This document shows, piece by piece, positions 53,098-64,000 of a stretch of 64,000 bases of DNA. Location: the NCBI GenBank assembly GCA_963573385.1, contig CAUYLG010022037.1, forward strand, positions 105,892 to 169,891, written 5' to 3'. The notes beneath the pieces were generated by a model. It saw only the letters and a program-made list of their open reading frames with translations. It had not been told where the DNA came from and ran no database searches. Every line of letters starts with the position of its first letter. Position 1 is the first letter of the stretch. Made by a program: the position numbers and the translations under genes. The DNA is from Cacajao melanocephalus (lineage: Eukaryota; Chordata; Mammalia; Primates; Pitheciidae).

Positions 53098-53570
53098 CGC
53101 ATTTATTGAATGCTTACTACCTTAAAGGCAATGTATTAAATGCTTCTTATTGAATCCTCATGACTGGTGTTTTATAAAGTCAGAATATTGGAATTGGAGG
53201 CATAGATGTTAAGTAATTTGCCTGAGCTCATAAGCTAGTAATTAAAACAGGCAGGTTTCACAAATATCAGGGGTTATCACCTATAAGTGGGAGTTAAACA
53301 TTGAGTACACACTTACACAAAGAAGGGAAAAATAGACACCGGGGCCTATTTGAGGGTACAAGGTGGGAGATGGGTGGGGATGGAAAAACTACCTATCAGA
53401 TATAATGATGATTATCTGAGAGACAAAATTATCTGTACACCAAACAGCCACAACTCGCAATTTACCCATGTAACAATCCTGCACATTTACCCCTTGAACC
53501 TAAAAGTTGGGGGAAAAAAAACAGGCAGCATTCAAACCTGAGTAATTCTGATTCCAAAAGCCATGATTTT
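53098..53570 (-). repeat. MIR split by the L1 insertion
   Basis: CATTTATTGAATGCTTACTA, GAATCCTCATGACTGG and TTAAGTAATTTGCCTGAGCT to about 53254 follow the MIR consensus in reverse orientation. After the L1 tail, CATTCAAACCTGAGTAATTC at 53529 onwards is the remaining MIR segment. Confidence 0.78.
53255..53517 (+). mobile_element. 5'-truncated L1P 3' end with target-site duplication
   Basis: About 263 bp of primate L1 3' UTR: ATAAGTGGGAGTTAAACATT, TACCCATGTAACAATCCTGC and a terminal A-run. It is flanked by an exact 11-bp direct repeat, AAAACAGGCAG, at 53244-53254 and 53518-53528. The insertion splits a MIR element whose remainder resumes at 53529. This is a standard retrotransposition footprint. 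Confidence 0.92.
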
Positions 53571-55179
53571 TACAATATTTGCTACTTCTCTAGACACGTA
53601 ACCAATAAATCATAATAACTAAAATATGTGTGCAATGTGTAAGTAGATATGGTTAATTGGAAGGAACAAATGTTTGCATTTGGTAAAAATGAACATTGAG
53701 GCAGTGGCTGGATGCACAAGTGGAAACAGCTTTAGAGATTTAAAGCCTTAATTTGAGGGAGAGAGTCACATCTGGAACTACATGATTTGGGAGTCATTCA
53801 CTTACAGCCAGACTCGAATCAATGAGAGGAGACAATCCAGATAAAGAAGTCAGAAAGGCAAAGAGATGGATTTGTGAGATACTCCCGTAGGAATTAGGCA
53901 GAAGGAAGAAAACAAGTCAGATAAAGAGTGGTGGGTGACAACTGATAAGCTGGAAGAGGACATCATTTAAATAAAACACTATTCAACAGATGGTCAAGAC
54001 CTCGATATTTACAGTGAAATATTGGTGGGTTTCACATGGGACAGAAATGGGACACTAGCTAATATAAAGCTTCTGGTTATATTTGCAAGATGTCTCTTTA
54101 ATCATTACAAAACTTTAACCAGATTCCATCTTGTAGACAGTTATCAATTAATGACTTTGTTCCTAAATGTCTGCCTTTTTGCTATCTTCATTCAGTCTAA
54201 ATGTATCAATCTAATGTCTTAGAGTGTTCCAATAATTTTGTTAAATTTTTGTCCAAACCAGGACATACTTGAGAGTGAAAGTTGATGCTCTCTATAAATA
54301 TGCAAGGACAACAGGTATAATCTGGAATAGCTTCAGGTAAATCAATAGGATTACCTTAGTCATATATCTTTGAAAAAGACATTTTACTATACAGCCCAGG
54401 TTTTTAGCTACCTCAGTTCAAATCCTGGTTCAGGTACTCTGTAGCTGCATATAATTTTATAAACTAATAATAGCCATATGCATTCTGGGAGGTTATTGGG
54501 AAAAATACATGTGATGCCAATAAAGCACTGAATCTACTACTGAACACATAATAAATCTTCAATTAATATTAGTTTTTACTTGAAGGATTTTTCTTTATGT
54601 GTCCAATGGAACTTGGCATTTAGGCACTTACAAAAATAATTGAAAACTTATGATACAAACAAATTTTGGAGATAGAGTATTTTGCCACCAGCCACTCTTT
54701 CTTGAAAACAAAAAGAAGTCAGACCACATTTTTTTTAACCTAATGCATTCTGCAAACAGGAGCCAAGAATAAGCTTCAGAAGACAGAGATTGACATGAAT
54801 CAGCTTGCTTTTTTAATTTCTGTATTAGGCAAGTTCTGAAGACATTAAGAGGGTTAGGCAACTAGGTCTCCCTATTTCTCTGTTTCGAAAACTGTCAGAG
54901 GGTTGTTGGAAAGTATCCAAAAATCCATATGTCCACTAAGCGTTGCCTGTAAATACATGTTTAATGTGACGACAAACAAATCTTTGTACATACTAGTACG
55001 ATTAATAAACAGGAAACTCATCAAAAGCTTTATTGGTTTGTGCCATTACGCTTTTTTCTCCATCAATTATTACTAGTTTTTCAACCACCATCACAAGTAG
55101 AGTCCTTAGAAGTTCTTGAAAGTTTCTGCCCCAAAAAGAATGCTAATATTCCTAGAGTTTGGGAACCATTTGACTGGAC

Positions 55180-55521
55180 CAACGGTCAACAAACTTTTTC
55201 TGTGACAGGACAGATAGTAAATATTTTATTATTTAAGGCTTTGTTGACTATACAGTTTATGCTACAACTATTCAAACTCTGCCTTTGTAATATGGAGGTA
55301 ATCAAAAATGATAAATAAATGAGTATGGCTGTGTTCCACTAAAACGTTATTTATAACACTGAAATTTGAATTACACGTAATTTTTACATGTCATAAAGTA
55401 TTATTTTTCTTTTGATTATTTTCAACCATTTGAAAATGTCTAAACGCTTCTGAGCTGATGAGCCATACGAAACTGGCAGCATGCTAGATGTGGTTAGCAC
55501 GTCTTGGTTTGCTGACCCCTC
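55180..55521 (+). mobile_element. hAT-type non-autonomous DNA transposon
   Basis: GGTCAACAAACTTTTTCTGT, AGATAGTAAATATTTTATTA, a diverged centre and the closing TTGGTTTGCTGACCCCTC, which is the inverted complement of the start. A family present in many mammalian genomes; non-coding. Confidence 0.75.
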
Positions 55522-56543
55522 CACTAGAGGATTTGCTTAGCCATGGTGACACAACACGGAGAAAAGGCCCAGTGATTTACTGTGGAATTATCAAAGTAGG
55601 TCTTAAGTCATTAGTTAATAGAGAAGTACTGAAAGTCCCAAATAACATATTTGGATAACTTTCCTAGATTTTTAAAATTTTCTTAGAACATCTGACACGC
55701 TATTTTTAGGTGTGTGTTCTTTTCATACTTCTTTACCCTGGTATACACAAATTCTAATGTCAAGCGTTCCATGAGTTCCTAAACATATGCTGCTTAGAGA
55801 CATACGGCAGATTTTAATGTTCTTTCTTAATCTTAGAATTACAATAACTGGAATGAAAGGAAAATTGTACCTTTTAAAATAATGTTTATGCCAGCTTTGC
55901 ACTCATAAAATTTTATTGCCATCATTTTAATATATCCACTGATTTACATAATACCTAACTTATCTAAAATGCGTAGTTCTGAATATTCACAAAAAGATCA
56001 GTTAAAAATTCTAACACCTTCAAGATAAGATTTTATAAATATCAAAGAACAGGAAATCTGTTCTGTAATTATTCCTGATTTAGGATGTGCAGATTGAGAC
56101 ATTATGTTCTCGTAAACTAGCAGGATGGATCTCATCTATTATAGGTGTACTTCTTCATGAAAATGTACTTTCCATTACTGGAAGAAAGACATTTAATGCA
56201 AAACTAGGGACTCAACAAGCAGGCCTTTTATAAGAAAAAACAAAACAAAACAAAAAAAAAAAACTCTTTTAGGATTAAAATGCTACCATAGTAGTTTATC
56301 CCCTATAGTTTCTTCTTCTACTCCAGAAAACCGCATTTCCATGAAGCATTTAGTTTTTGTTGGGAGAGTGATTCCTTGGGAAAATTTTAAAACATACTTC
56401 ATAATTTTTCTCACTACGTTAACTGACACTACAGGTACCCGAGGCTTCTGGAAATACTGCTGAAGTGAAAAACACCACCAACAAAACTGTTATAAATGAG
56501 TTTTCTCCACCTCGTTTGTAGATAAAGCTTAAGGTGCTCTCAC

Positions 56544-56719
56544 CTTTTCCTAATTTCGGAATCCACAGTAATCTGCCTCTTCTTTTGGGGAGGTGGTGGT
56601 GGAAGTTCCTCTTGAGCATGCTTTACCAGGATTTGCTCCCTTGTGGTCACCATAGTTACTGTTTCCATTACGGTTGTCTGTGTCAGTGATGGCTGAGTGG
56701 TGGTGACAGCCTGTGAAAT
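56544..56719 (-). CDS. DMD: Dystrophin exon 17 (hinge 2)
   Basis: Coding exon of dystrophin, the rod-shaped protein linking cortical actin to the dystroglycan complex under the muscle membrane. Read on the minus strand it opens in phase 0 with ISQAV and gives 58 codons plus two bases of the next Arg codon. It carries the Thr-rich stretch followed by a run of five prolines (EELPPPPPQKKRQ), the flexible hinge 2 between spectrin-like repeats 3 and 4, and ends at DSEIRK. The acceptor is cttctcacag before 56719 and the donor is AAAAG|GTGAGA after 56544, a good consensus match. The 176 bp length equals human exon 17. At about residue 687 the codon reads Met where human, as I recall, has Thr. Identity is near certain; numbering assumes human coordinates. 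Confidence 0.97.
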
Positions 56720-59700
56720 CTGTGAGAAGTATTGAAACAGAGGTCAGACGTTGCTCGAAAGACATCAGTAAAGACTGCTTGGAGTGCCAAAGGAAAATAA
56801 TGAGAAACTGTTCTTGCTTGTTGGTAGATTGACCTTCAGATCAAAATAGCACCATATTGAAGCCAGATAAAATTGTTTTATCTGACTTAAGTTAAGGTGA
56901 CTGAAATAGCAAAGGAAAGTAATCTCAACATCGAAAGTAAATGTAGTGTCTCTTCAATTTATTGGTCAAACTGTAGGAAATAAGGGGTGGGGGCAAAGGA
57001 GAAAAACATAGAGTGTAATTCATTCTGATAGTTAATTCTACATGCTATTTAAAATGTTTACAACATTAATATAAATTTTACTAACAAACATCAGTGTCAA
57101 ATCCATTGCCTGGCACATTTTAAATGCTTATTAATAGTTGGTAGAATGCATTTTTGGTTATCATATAGATTATTTTACATTATAAATTTTTAAGTAAAAT
57201 TATTTGAACTTGGTAATGAACTACTCTTTAATCAAATAAGTGAAACGTCTTTTAAAATTACAATAAAAGATTAGCATAAAGTACCTATTAGTCCATACAT
57301 ATCTTTATGTTGAATGTTACCCAAAGGCTAAAAAAACACGCTCCTCATTTGATTTAAAATAGTGAATATGTTCAAATATTTGAGTTCCCAAATTCATCAT
57401 TGGAAACACTTCTTGGTTTAGAATCTCAATTACTTTCTGTTTATACTTTTGGCAGGAGGCGGGGGGAACCAGTTCATCAGTCTTTGGAATAATACATTTT
57501 GTGATCCAAGACATGAGAGGCCATCACCTCAATACATGGGCATTACGAGACAGACAAGTTCTGTAATTGTGACACAATCCTTCCTTCCTTAACTATCGTG
57601 TCCTCTGTCTCACAGAGCTCCTCTTATTATGATTTCAATGTTACCTCTTGGGATGGCAATCATTATCGTTCTGGTAATCCCAACTTATTTGGAAGATCTA
57701 TTTCCAAAGAAATCATAAGAGGCCTGCATTGAAACTGCCTTTAGGTACAAGCATAGGAGAAGAGATCTGGCAGGATCAACATTCATTTTAGCAATTTCCC
57801 TGATCTTGCCAAGATGTAAGGGAAGGGTTTGTAGTAATCTCCCTGCCTCATACATAAAGACTGATTTCTTTAATGTGAGGAAATGGGAAAAGCCTCGGGA
57901 TCTTCTTATTTCAGCTTCCAAATTGGCAATTAACAGTGAAGGAATAAAATCCTTTCCATGATGTCTTAAGTAAAAATCGCTTTGACATGTATAGCTTAAC
58001 AAGGCTACCTTTTGTTGAAGACACATCTTTACACATGTGAGGGCCTGAAGGACTTCCATTTTGGAAGCCTAAAACGATACTAAGAGTTAAATTTTCTATA
58101 TGTGCCAGGCACAAGTTTTATCTTCTCTAGGATCTCCATAGATTCACTATTCAGAATCAATCACCAAACCTCAAACAACTTCAATTATAGTCCATTGACA
58201 AGTTATGTCAAGATGAAAGCATAAAGGAACACAGTTCTAAAAAAAAAAAAAAAAAGCTTAAATTATAAACTCAGACATTGCACACAACACAAAATGACCA
58301 TTACATGATTAAGATTAGGTTTATCTCTAGTCAAAAAGAAAATGTGGTGTTTAGTAGAAATCCAAGAGCATTTATTTTATAATTTGAATATTTTTTAACT
58401 ATGAGCAAACTTTCTTTGCAAAGAAAATGTAGTTTTTAGTAGGATCCCGTGATAATTTATTTATTTGAGTATTTTTTTAACCATAAGCAAATTTTCTTTG
58501 CATACAGTGGTGGCTAGAAGATAGCATTTTGCAGATTAAGAAAATATATAATTTTAAATGTACAGACAAGAATGCAGAGATTCTGAAAATACAAAGCTGA
58601 TTTTTGCAGTTATGTCTAATTTTATAGAACATTTGTGCTACTAAATATTTGGCTCTTAATTTCTGTAATATTTTTATTATTAATATCTACTTATAAAATT
58701 AGATAGATGTGGCCATGAGGGTAAAGGGAAATGACAACATGATATACTGTGAAGCTGCATTTAAAAATATACTAAATCTTATAAGAAAGAAAAATGAATC
58801 ATTTTTAATAAGAGAACAGTAAGACATGATTCTGTAACTGTTGTATATTATAATCACTACTATGCTGTAATTGAAAATACTACTTCATTTCCTTTGGGAT
58901 AGAGAAATAAGAAAACTGTGCATTCACCCTGTAAATATAGAGTAGAACTCATTACATATAACAAATTAATAATCACCCTCAAAACCTACTCCATAAAATC
59001 AAAATAAAAAACAATCAGTCATGTACTACATTTCCTTATGGCTTTTAGTTATTGACTGGAAACATTTAATTATGTGTTAGAATCATTAGGAAATATAGAC
59101 ATGAGAGGGATGATGAAGGCCATTTAACACAACCTCCAGATTATTACAGAACTCACTGTTCCCTGAAAGAGAAAACTCCTTTCTTAGGATGGCAACAAAC
59201 TTTCCCACTGGGAAAGATCTTCTTAACAGCCAGAGGAATCCTGCCTTATTATGACTTCCTCTTGTTAAAACTTGTTTTGAACTCTGAACCAAAGCAGAGT
59301 AAGTTGAGGATCATTTCTACCCGATAGTCTTAAAGATTTGAAATCTAATAATCATGACCCTGGTAAATATCATTTTCAAACTCTATAATGCCAGTTATTT
59401 GCTAGAAGTAAATCTAATTTGATTAGTGGTCCAAATCCAACATTTCTTGGCTAGGGACACCAATAGTCAAAGAATTCTAAAACTGTATAAGTTATACAGC
59501 AGCTGAACCACAAGGTTTCAATAAAATTCTAAGGTTTATTGAATATATATTCACTCTAGGACATTCAGAAATGAGTAAAATAGAAACTCCATATTTAGGA
59601 ACCTTATGGTAAAATAAGGAAGATGATAATCACACAAATAATTGTGAAGATGAATGCCACATGAAAAGTACCAATATCTAAAATAATTACATATATCTAA

Positions 59701-61342
59701 CATATAGTAATCAAGTAATTTTCTCTTTAAATGTTACAAAAACAGATTTCTCTCAGCTAGCATTTTAACATTTAAATTTAATTTGGTGCTGAAGGCTAGA
59801 TATAACATTTATCCTTGTTTATAGGGTGTTTATAAACAGTAAATTTTGGAAACAACCTAATGTCATAGATGATGATTTAAGTAAACTATGCTATATAAAT
59901 GTGGATAGAGTATTATATTTCAAATATTTTAATGTCATTGGAAAATGTTTGCTTTACAGTATTGAGTACACAATGCTAGACATAAACATTGGTTGGGTTT
60001 TTTTGACAGAGAAAGTAGAGATAATTTCTGCTGTACAATGTATATTTCTGTAGCTGTTTAGCTTCCAAATTTCTACTGTAAGATATTATCTGCAAAATGC
60101 TGCTTTTGTAAGCAAAGAAAATTTCAAAATTTTGTCAAATCGTTGTTTTAAATCTACCATTTCTATCTATATATCAAGATCTATGGAATTGTATTCCTGT
60201 CACTCAAATTCATTAGAATGAGGAAAACTACAAGCATGGTAAGAATAACTTAGTGCCTTAACTAAAATGTTGAATATGGCAGGGTCAAAACTAGGATAGA
60301 ATACAGTGTGACCTATATTCAATAATCTTTATATCTTGTTAACTATACATTTACCCAGTTACCTTTCTCCATTTTGATTATGAGTCTATTTAAGACTCTC
60401 AAATGATATCACGAAAATAAAATACATTTGTTTTTAAAATACTGTTCATTTGATCTGTAAGTTCATTGACCTAGTAAAAAAAATAGGAAAGGTTTAGAAT
60501 TACTTGTCTCTACATTTGGGGGCTGGTTCTTCTTAGAGTGATTATAAGCAGGCACCTTGGAGCCAGGCTCCACAATAACTGAACACCAAATCCATAGTTC
60601 ATATACTGTGACATTGGGAGCTGGTTGGTTCTTATCTTAAATCTGTACATTGTTTTCTTCATATTTAAAGTACGAATGATAACACATTTCTTCACAGGTA
60701 TGTTACAAGCAAGGACAGCTTCATGGGCTTGTAATTTATGCAGTTGCCCAGGACCCCTGCTCAGAAGGCTTCCATGCTTGTTTTCAAGCTCTGCTTCCAC
60801 TGCCTTGAAATTCTTAAGTTTTAAACAGGAACCCCTGTAATTTCATTTTGCCCTACACCCACAAATTATGTGACTAGTTCTGGTTTTGAGAATTAAATAA
60901 TATTTGAATAAAATAAATGCTCAATAATGGCAAATATCAGTAGTAATCACTATCTTTTCTAAATGCTCAGGGAAATTTGAAGAATTTTTCTATAGTCGTT
61001 ATTACTCATAAGATTACATGTTAAAAAATTTTAGACTTTAAAATTTACATTTTCTCATTCTGAGAAAAACTGGAAGAGCATTTGTCAGCCTTCTGATATT
61101 ATTCCAGGGTGTGCCTCTTCTTGCAGTAAGATTGTGTTATTTTGGTAAGCCTGAAAAAAACAAACTATGTTCATGCAATGAAGTTCTTTCTTTCCATCTT
61201 CTCTTCCATTTGTTTAAAAATGTACATTTTAAAAAAGAAATATATGTACATCTAAGCAATTTTAAAGGATATAAAAGGACGTACAATGAAATAAAATACT
61301 TTTTTTTTCCACCACTGTCTCCAGTTTGTTAGGAATCTCTAC

Positions 61343-61608
61343 AAGTCATGTATAACTTAACGACTGGGAGACATTCTGAGAAATTTATCCTTAGGCAATT
61401 TTGTCTTTGTGCAAACACCATGGAGTGTACTTACATAAACCTAGATGGTATAGTCTACTATACAGCTAGCCTATGTGGTATAGCTTATGCTCCTAGCTAC
61501 AAACCTGTACAGCATGTGACTATAATGAGTGGTGTATGCACAATGGCAAGTATTCGTGTATCCAAACATATCTAAAGGTACAATAAAAATGTGATACGCA
61601 GAGTTGGT
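61343..61608 (+). mobile_element. DNA-transposon fossil (family uncertain)
   Basis: Sequence starting AGTCATGTATAACTTAACG and passing through CCTAGATGGTATAGTCTAC and ACAAACCTGTACAGCATG is a repeat I recognise from primate genomes as a terminal-inverted-repeat DNA element. Only the 5' inverted repeat side is present; the 3' side is lost where the old L1 begins at about 61610. I cannot give the family name with confidence. Confidence 0.6.
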
Positions 61609-61611
61609 GAA

Positions 61612-63338
61612 ACAATCCTTAGAAAAAATTTTAAAAACCCACAAAATCATACCAACCACACTCTTAGAGTACAGTGCAACAAAAATAGAAATCAATGTTA
61701 AGAAAATTGCTCAAAACCATATGTTAAAATGGAAATCAAAAAAGTGCTCCTGAATGACCTCTGGGTAAAGAATGAAATTAAGGTAGAAATCAAGAAATTA
61801 TTTGAAGCTAATGAAAATTAAAAAGATGTAACATACCAGAATCTCTGAAACACATCCAAAGTAGTGTTAACAGGCAAGCTTATGGCAGTAAACACCCGTA
61901 TTAAAAAGTTAGAAGGATCTCTAATTACAAAACATTACAAGGAAATAGAGAAGCAAGAGCAAACTAACTTCAAAGCCAGAAGACAGGAAATAACCAAAGT
62001 CAGAGCTGAACTGAAGGAAAATGAGGTACCACAGAACATAAAAGGTCAACAAATCTAGAAGCTGGGTCTTTGAAAGAGGTATTAATAAAGACAGACCACT
62101 ACCTAGACTAATAAAGAAAAAGAGAGAAAAGACTCAAATAAACACAATCATAAATGACTAAGGGGATGTTACCATTGACTCCACAGAAATACAGAAAACT
62201 CTCAGAGACTATTATGAACACCTCTATGCACACAAGCTAGAAAACCTAGAAGAAATGGATACATTGCTGGAAACATACAACCTTCAACGTTTGAGCTAAG
62301 AAATTGAATCAATGAACAGACCAATCATGAGTTTCGAAATTAAATTAGTAACAAAAAAACACACCAACCAGAAAAAGCCTAGGACCAGAAAGATTCACAC
62401 CTGAATTCTAACAGATATAGAAGGAAAAGTTGATATCATTCCTACTGAAACTATTCCTAAAAATTGAGGAGGGGCTCCTTCCTAACTCATTCTATGAGGC
62501 AAGCATTGTCCTCATACCATAACCTGGCAGATACACAACAAAAAAAGAAAACTTCAGGTCAATATCCCTAATGAACATAAAGGCAAAAATAGTCAAGAAA
62601 ATACTAGCAAACTAAATCCAATAGCACATCAAAAAGCTTATCCACTGTGATCAAGGAGGCTTTATCCTGGGTTGCAAGGTTGGTTCAACACAAGTTAGTA
62701 AATGTGATTCACCATATAAACAGAACAACAGCAAAAAAACAAAAACCACATGATCATTTCAGAAGATGCAGAAAAGGTATCCTATAAAATTGAACACTCT
62801 TTCATGTTAAAAATCCTCGACAAACTAGGCATTGAAGGAACAGATTTCAAAATAATTAGAACCATCTATACAAAGTCCATAGCCAACATTATACTGAATC
62901 AGCAAAAGCTGGAAGCATTCTACTTGAAATCCGGCATAAGACAGTGGTGCCCTCTCTTACAAATCCCATTAAACACAGTACTGGAAATCCTAGCCAGAGC
63001 AATCAGGCAAGAGAAATACATAAAAGCCATCCAAATAGGAAAAAAAGAAGTCAAACTATCCTTGTTTGCAGATTATATGGTTCTATACTTTGACCAATGT
63101 CTCTGCCCAAAAGCTCATTGATCTGATACACAACTTCAGCAAAGTTTCAGGATCCAAAATCAATGTACAAAAATCATTAGTATTCCTACACCAACAACAT
63201 TCATCCCAGCAAACCCATTACTAGTTATATACCCAAAGAATCTAAATCATTCAGTTATAAAGATACATTCATGTCTACATTCATTGCAACACTATACACA
63301 ATAGCAAAGACATGGAATCAACATAAATGCTCATCAGA
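61612..63338 (+). mobile_element. Old L1 ORF2 fragment with internal deletion
   Basis: Degraded L1 ORF2 (endonuclease/reverse transcriptase) in several frames. The linker region is visible around 61870-62060 (KLEGSLITKHYKEIEKQEQ) and 62050-62290. The reverse transcriptase follows at 62750-63121 with [20 protein letters not shown] and [20 protein letters not shown]. The catalytic box reads FADYM where active L1 has FADDM, so one metal-binding Asp is lost. At about 63195 the sequence jumps from the KSQAFLYTNN-like region to the C-terminal region (LYTIAKTWNQHKC at about 63290-63330), deleting several hundred codons. The element is then cut by the younger L1 at 63339. Stops and frameshifts throughout make it inactive. 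Confidence 0.88.
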
Positions 63339-63349
63339 CAGGAGAGATC

Positions 63350-63360
63350 CAAGATGGCCG
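63350..63360 (+). promoter_or_regulatory. YY1-type site of the L1 promoter
   Basis: CAAGATGGCCG lies about 11 bases after the L1 5' end, the usual position of the YY1 site that fixes the start of L1 transcription. Present and intact by eye. Confidence 0.75.
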
Positions 63361-63810
63361 ATTAACAACAGCTCAGGATTGCAGCTCCCAGTGAAAGCGT
63401 GGAGAGCGAGTGGACGCCGCACTTTCAGACAAATTTTTGTTGCCCACAGACTGGGAGATTCCCGGCGGAGGAGCCACACGGGTCGCCAGCGCGACTTTTT
63501 TGGCCGGCGCGGCTGTTTTGCCGGCACCCTGGCACGGCGCTTCTCGGTGCGGAGTATACCGGACGCGGTGCCCTTTGAGTCTGGCTGGCTGGTCCCATCC
63601 CCACAAGGAGAACAGCAATTGGAAGCGCTGAGGACTGAGAGTTTCACAGTAAGCACAGCTGAACGGGGAAGGTCCAGCCCTGCAGGTAAGGGGCTTCCGC
63701 CAAAGGAAAACTAAGAAACAGAAAAAACTTCATCACCAACAAGCCTGACGATCACTCAGGCCCAATCTGAAAGTCGGCAATTACAAAGACAGGTGGATAA
63801 AGCCACAAAA

Positions 63811-64000
63811 ATGGGAAGAAACCAGTGAAAAAAGGCTGAGAACACCCGAAATCAGAATACCTCTCCTCCTACAGGGGATTGCAGCTCCTCATCAGCAAGA
63901 GAACAAGGCATGACGGAGAATGAGTGTGACAAACTGACAGAATCAGGCTTCAGAAGGTGGATAATAAGAAACTTCTGTGAGCTAAAAGAACATGTACTAA
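63811..64000 (+). pseudogene. L1 ORF1 start, broken by a stop at codon 6
   Basis: Frame starting MGRNQ at 63811, then TGA at 63826-63828. A CGA to TGA change (CpG decay) is the simplest explanation, since the frame is otherwise open for 57 further codons to the edge and encodes the N-terminal part of L1 ORF1p. A later in-frame ATG at 63910 could serve as an internal start. Family role: ORF1p is a trimeric RNA-binding protein that packages L1 RNA. Whether the rest of the frame is intact cannot be seen. Confidence 0.8.

Larger units (their letters stand above)
56720..64000 (-). other. DMD: DMD intron 16, 3' part
   Basis: Intron upstream of exon 17 in the sense of transcription, ending with AG at 56721-56720. 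Exon 16 is not seen. From 56720 to 61340 I recognise no repeat with confidence, only AT-rich sequence with a poly-A run near 58240. From 61343 onwards it is transposon: a DNA-transposon fossil, then an old L1, then the 5' end of a younger L1 running off the window. Confidence 0.88.
63339..64000 (+). mobile_element. L1 5' end: 5' UTR and start of ORF1, runs off the window
   Basis: Starts with GGAGAGATCCAAGATGGCC, the hallmark 5' terminus of primate L1, including the YY1-type site CAAGATGGCCG at 63350-63360 that sets the L1 start. The UTR (about 470 bp) is strikingly CpG-rich around 63410-63570 amid AT-rich intron, suggesting a fairly young copy. ORF1 begins with ATG at 63811 and is stopped by TGA at 63826-63828. 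After the stop the same frame stays open to the edge and has the recognisable ESGFRRWIIRNFCELKEH segment of the ORF1 protein (RNA-binding chaperone). The 5' UTR and ORF1 start differ from the human L1PA1 type. It is inserted in the same orientation into an older L1. The rest of the element is beyond the window. Confidence 0.93.

Noticed and set aside
56550..56765. 71-codon minus-strand frame over exon 17
   Set aside because: Wrong frame. The dystrophin frame in the same stretch starts at the acceptor and reads ISQAV.
63271..63714. 147-codon plus-strand frame and opposing 112-codon frame
   Set aside because: They lie mainly in the CpG-rich L1 5' UTR (plus the old L1 end); low stop density comes from GC content, not a gene.

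Overview
The window is vertebrate nuclear DNA from a primate and lies inside the dystrophin gene (DMD), which is read on the minus strand. Four short coding segments with canonical splice signals encode contiguous dystrophin. Their lengths (176, 124, 88 and 242 bp) and reading phases equal those of human DMD exons 17, 18, 19 and 20. Together they give 630 bp, exactly 210 codons (human residues 665-874), covering hinge 2, spectrin-like repeat 4 and the start of repeat 5. Everything else is intron: the 5' part of intron 20 (1-3934), intron 19 (4177-14441), intron 18 (14530-30115), intron 17 (30240-56543) and the 3' part of intron 16 (56720-64000).

Dimeric Alu elements, primate L1 and MST/MLT1 LTRs show a simian-like primate genome. 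Compared with the human protein as I remember it, five of 210 residues differ, so this is probably not human or a close ape. The L1 whose 5' end is at the right edge has a 5' UTR and ORF1 start unlike the young human type. I lean towards a New World monkey, with modest confidence.

Layout along the plus strand: exon 20 (3935-4176); exon 19 (14442-14529); exon 18 (30116-30239); exon 17 (56544-56719); then a right-hand intron ending in an old, internally deleted L1 interrupted by a CpG-rich L1 5' end (63339-64000). Introns hold eight Alu elements and one Alu fragment, several L1 pieces, MaLR LTRs (one nested in another), two other LTR-like sequences, MIR and L2 remnants, hAT-type DNA transposon fossils and a few microsatellites. 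All recognised L1 pieces and all but one of the recognised LTRs lie on the plus strand, antisense to dystrophin transcription.

I see no bacterial-type system, CRISPR array, tRNA or rRNA gene, alternative DMD promoter or other protein-coding gene. No convincing undescribed system was found. The points most worth a second look are the splice-weak exon 19 bracketed by inverted Alus, a near-perfect CTCF-type motif in intron 17, the nested transposons, and the orientation bias. Family names for repeats and the human comparison come from memory of consensus sequences, not from a search.
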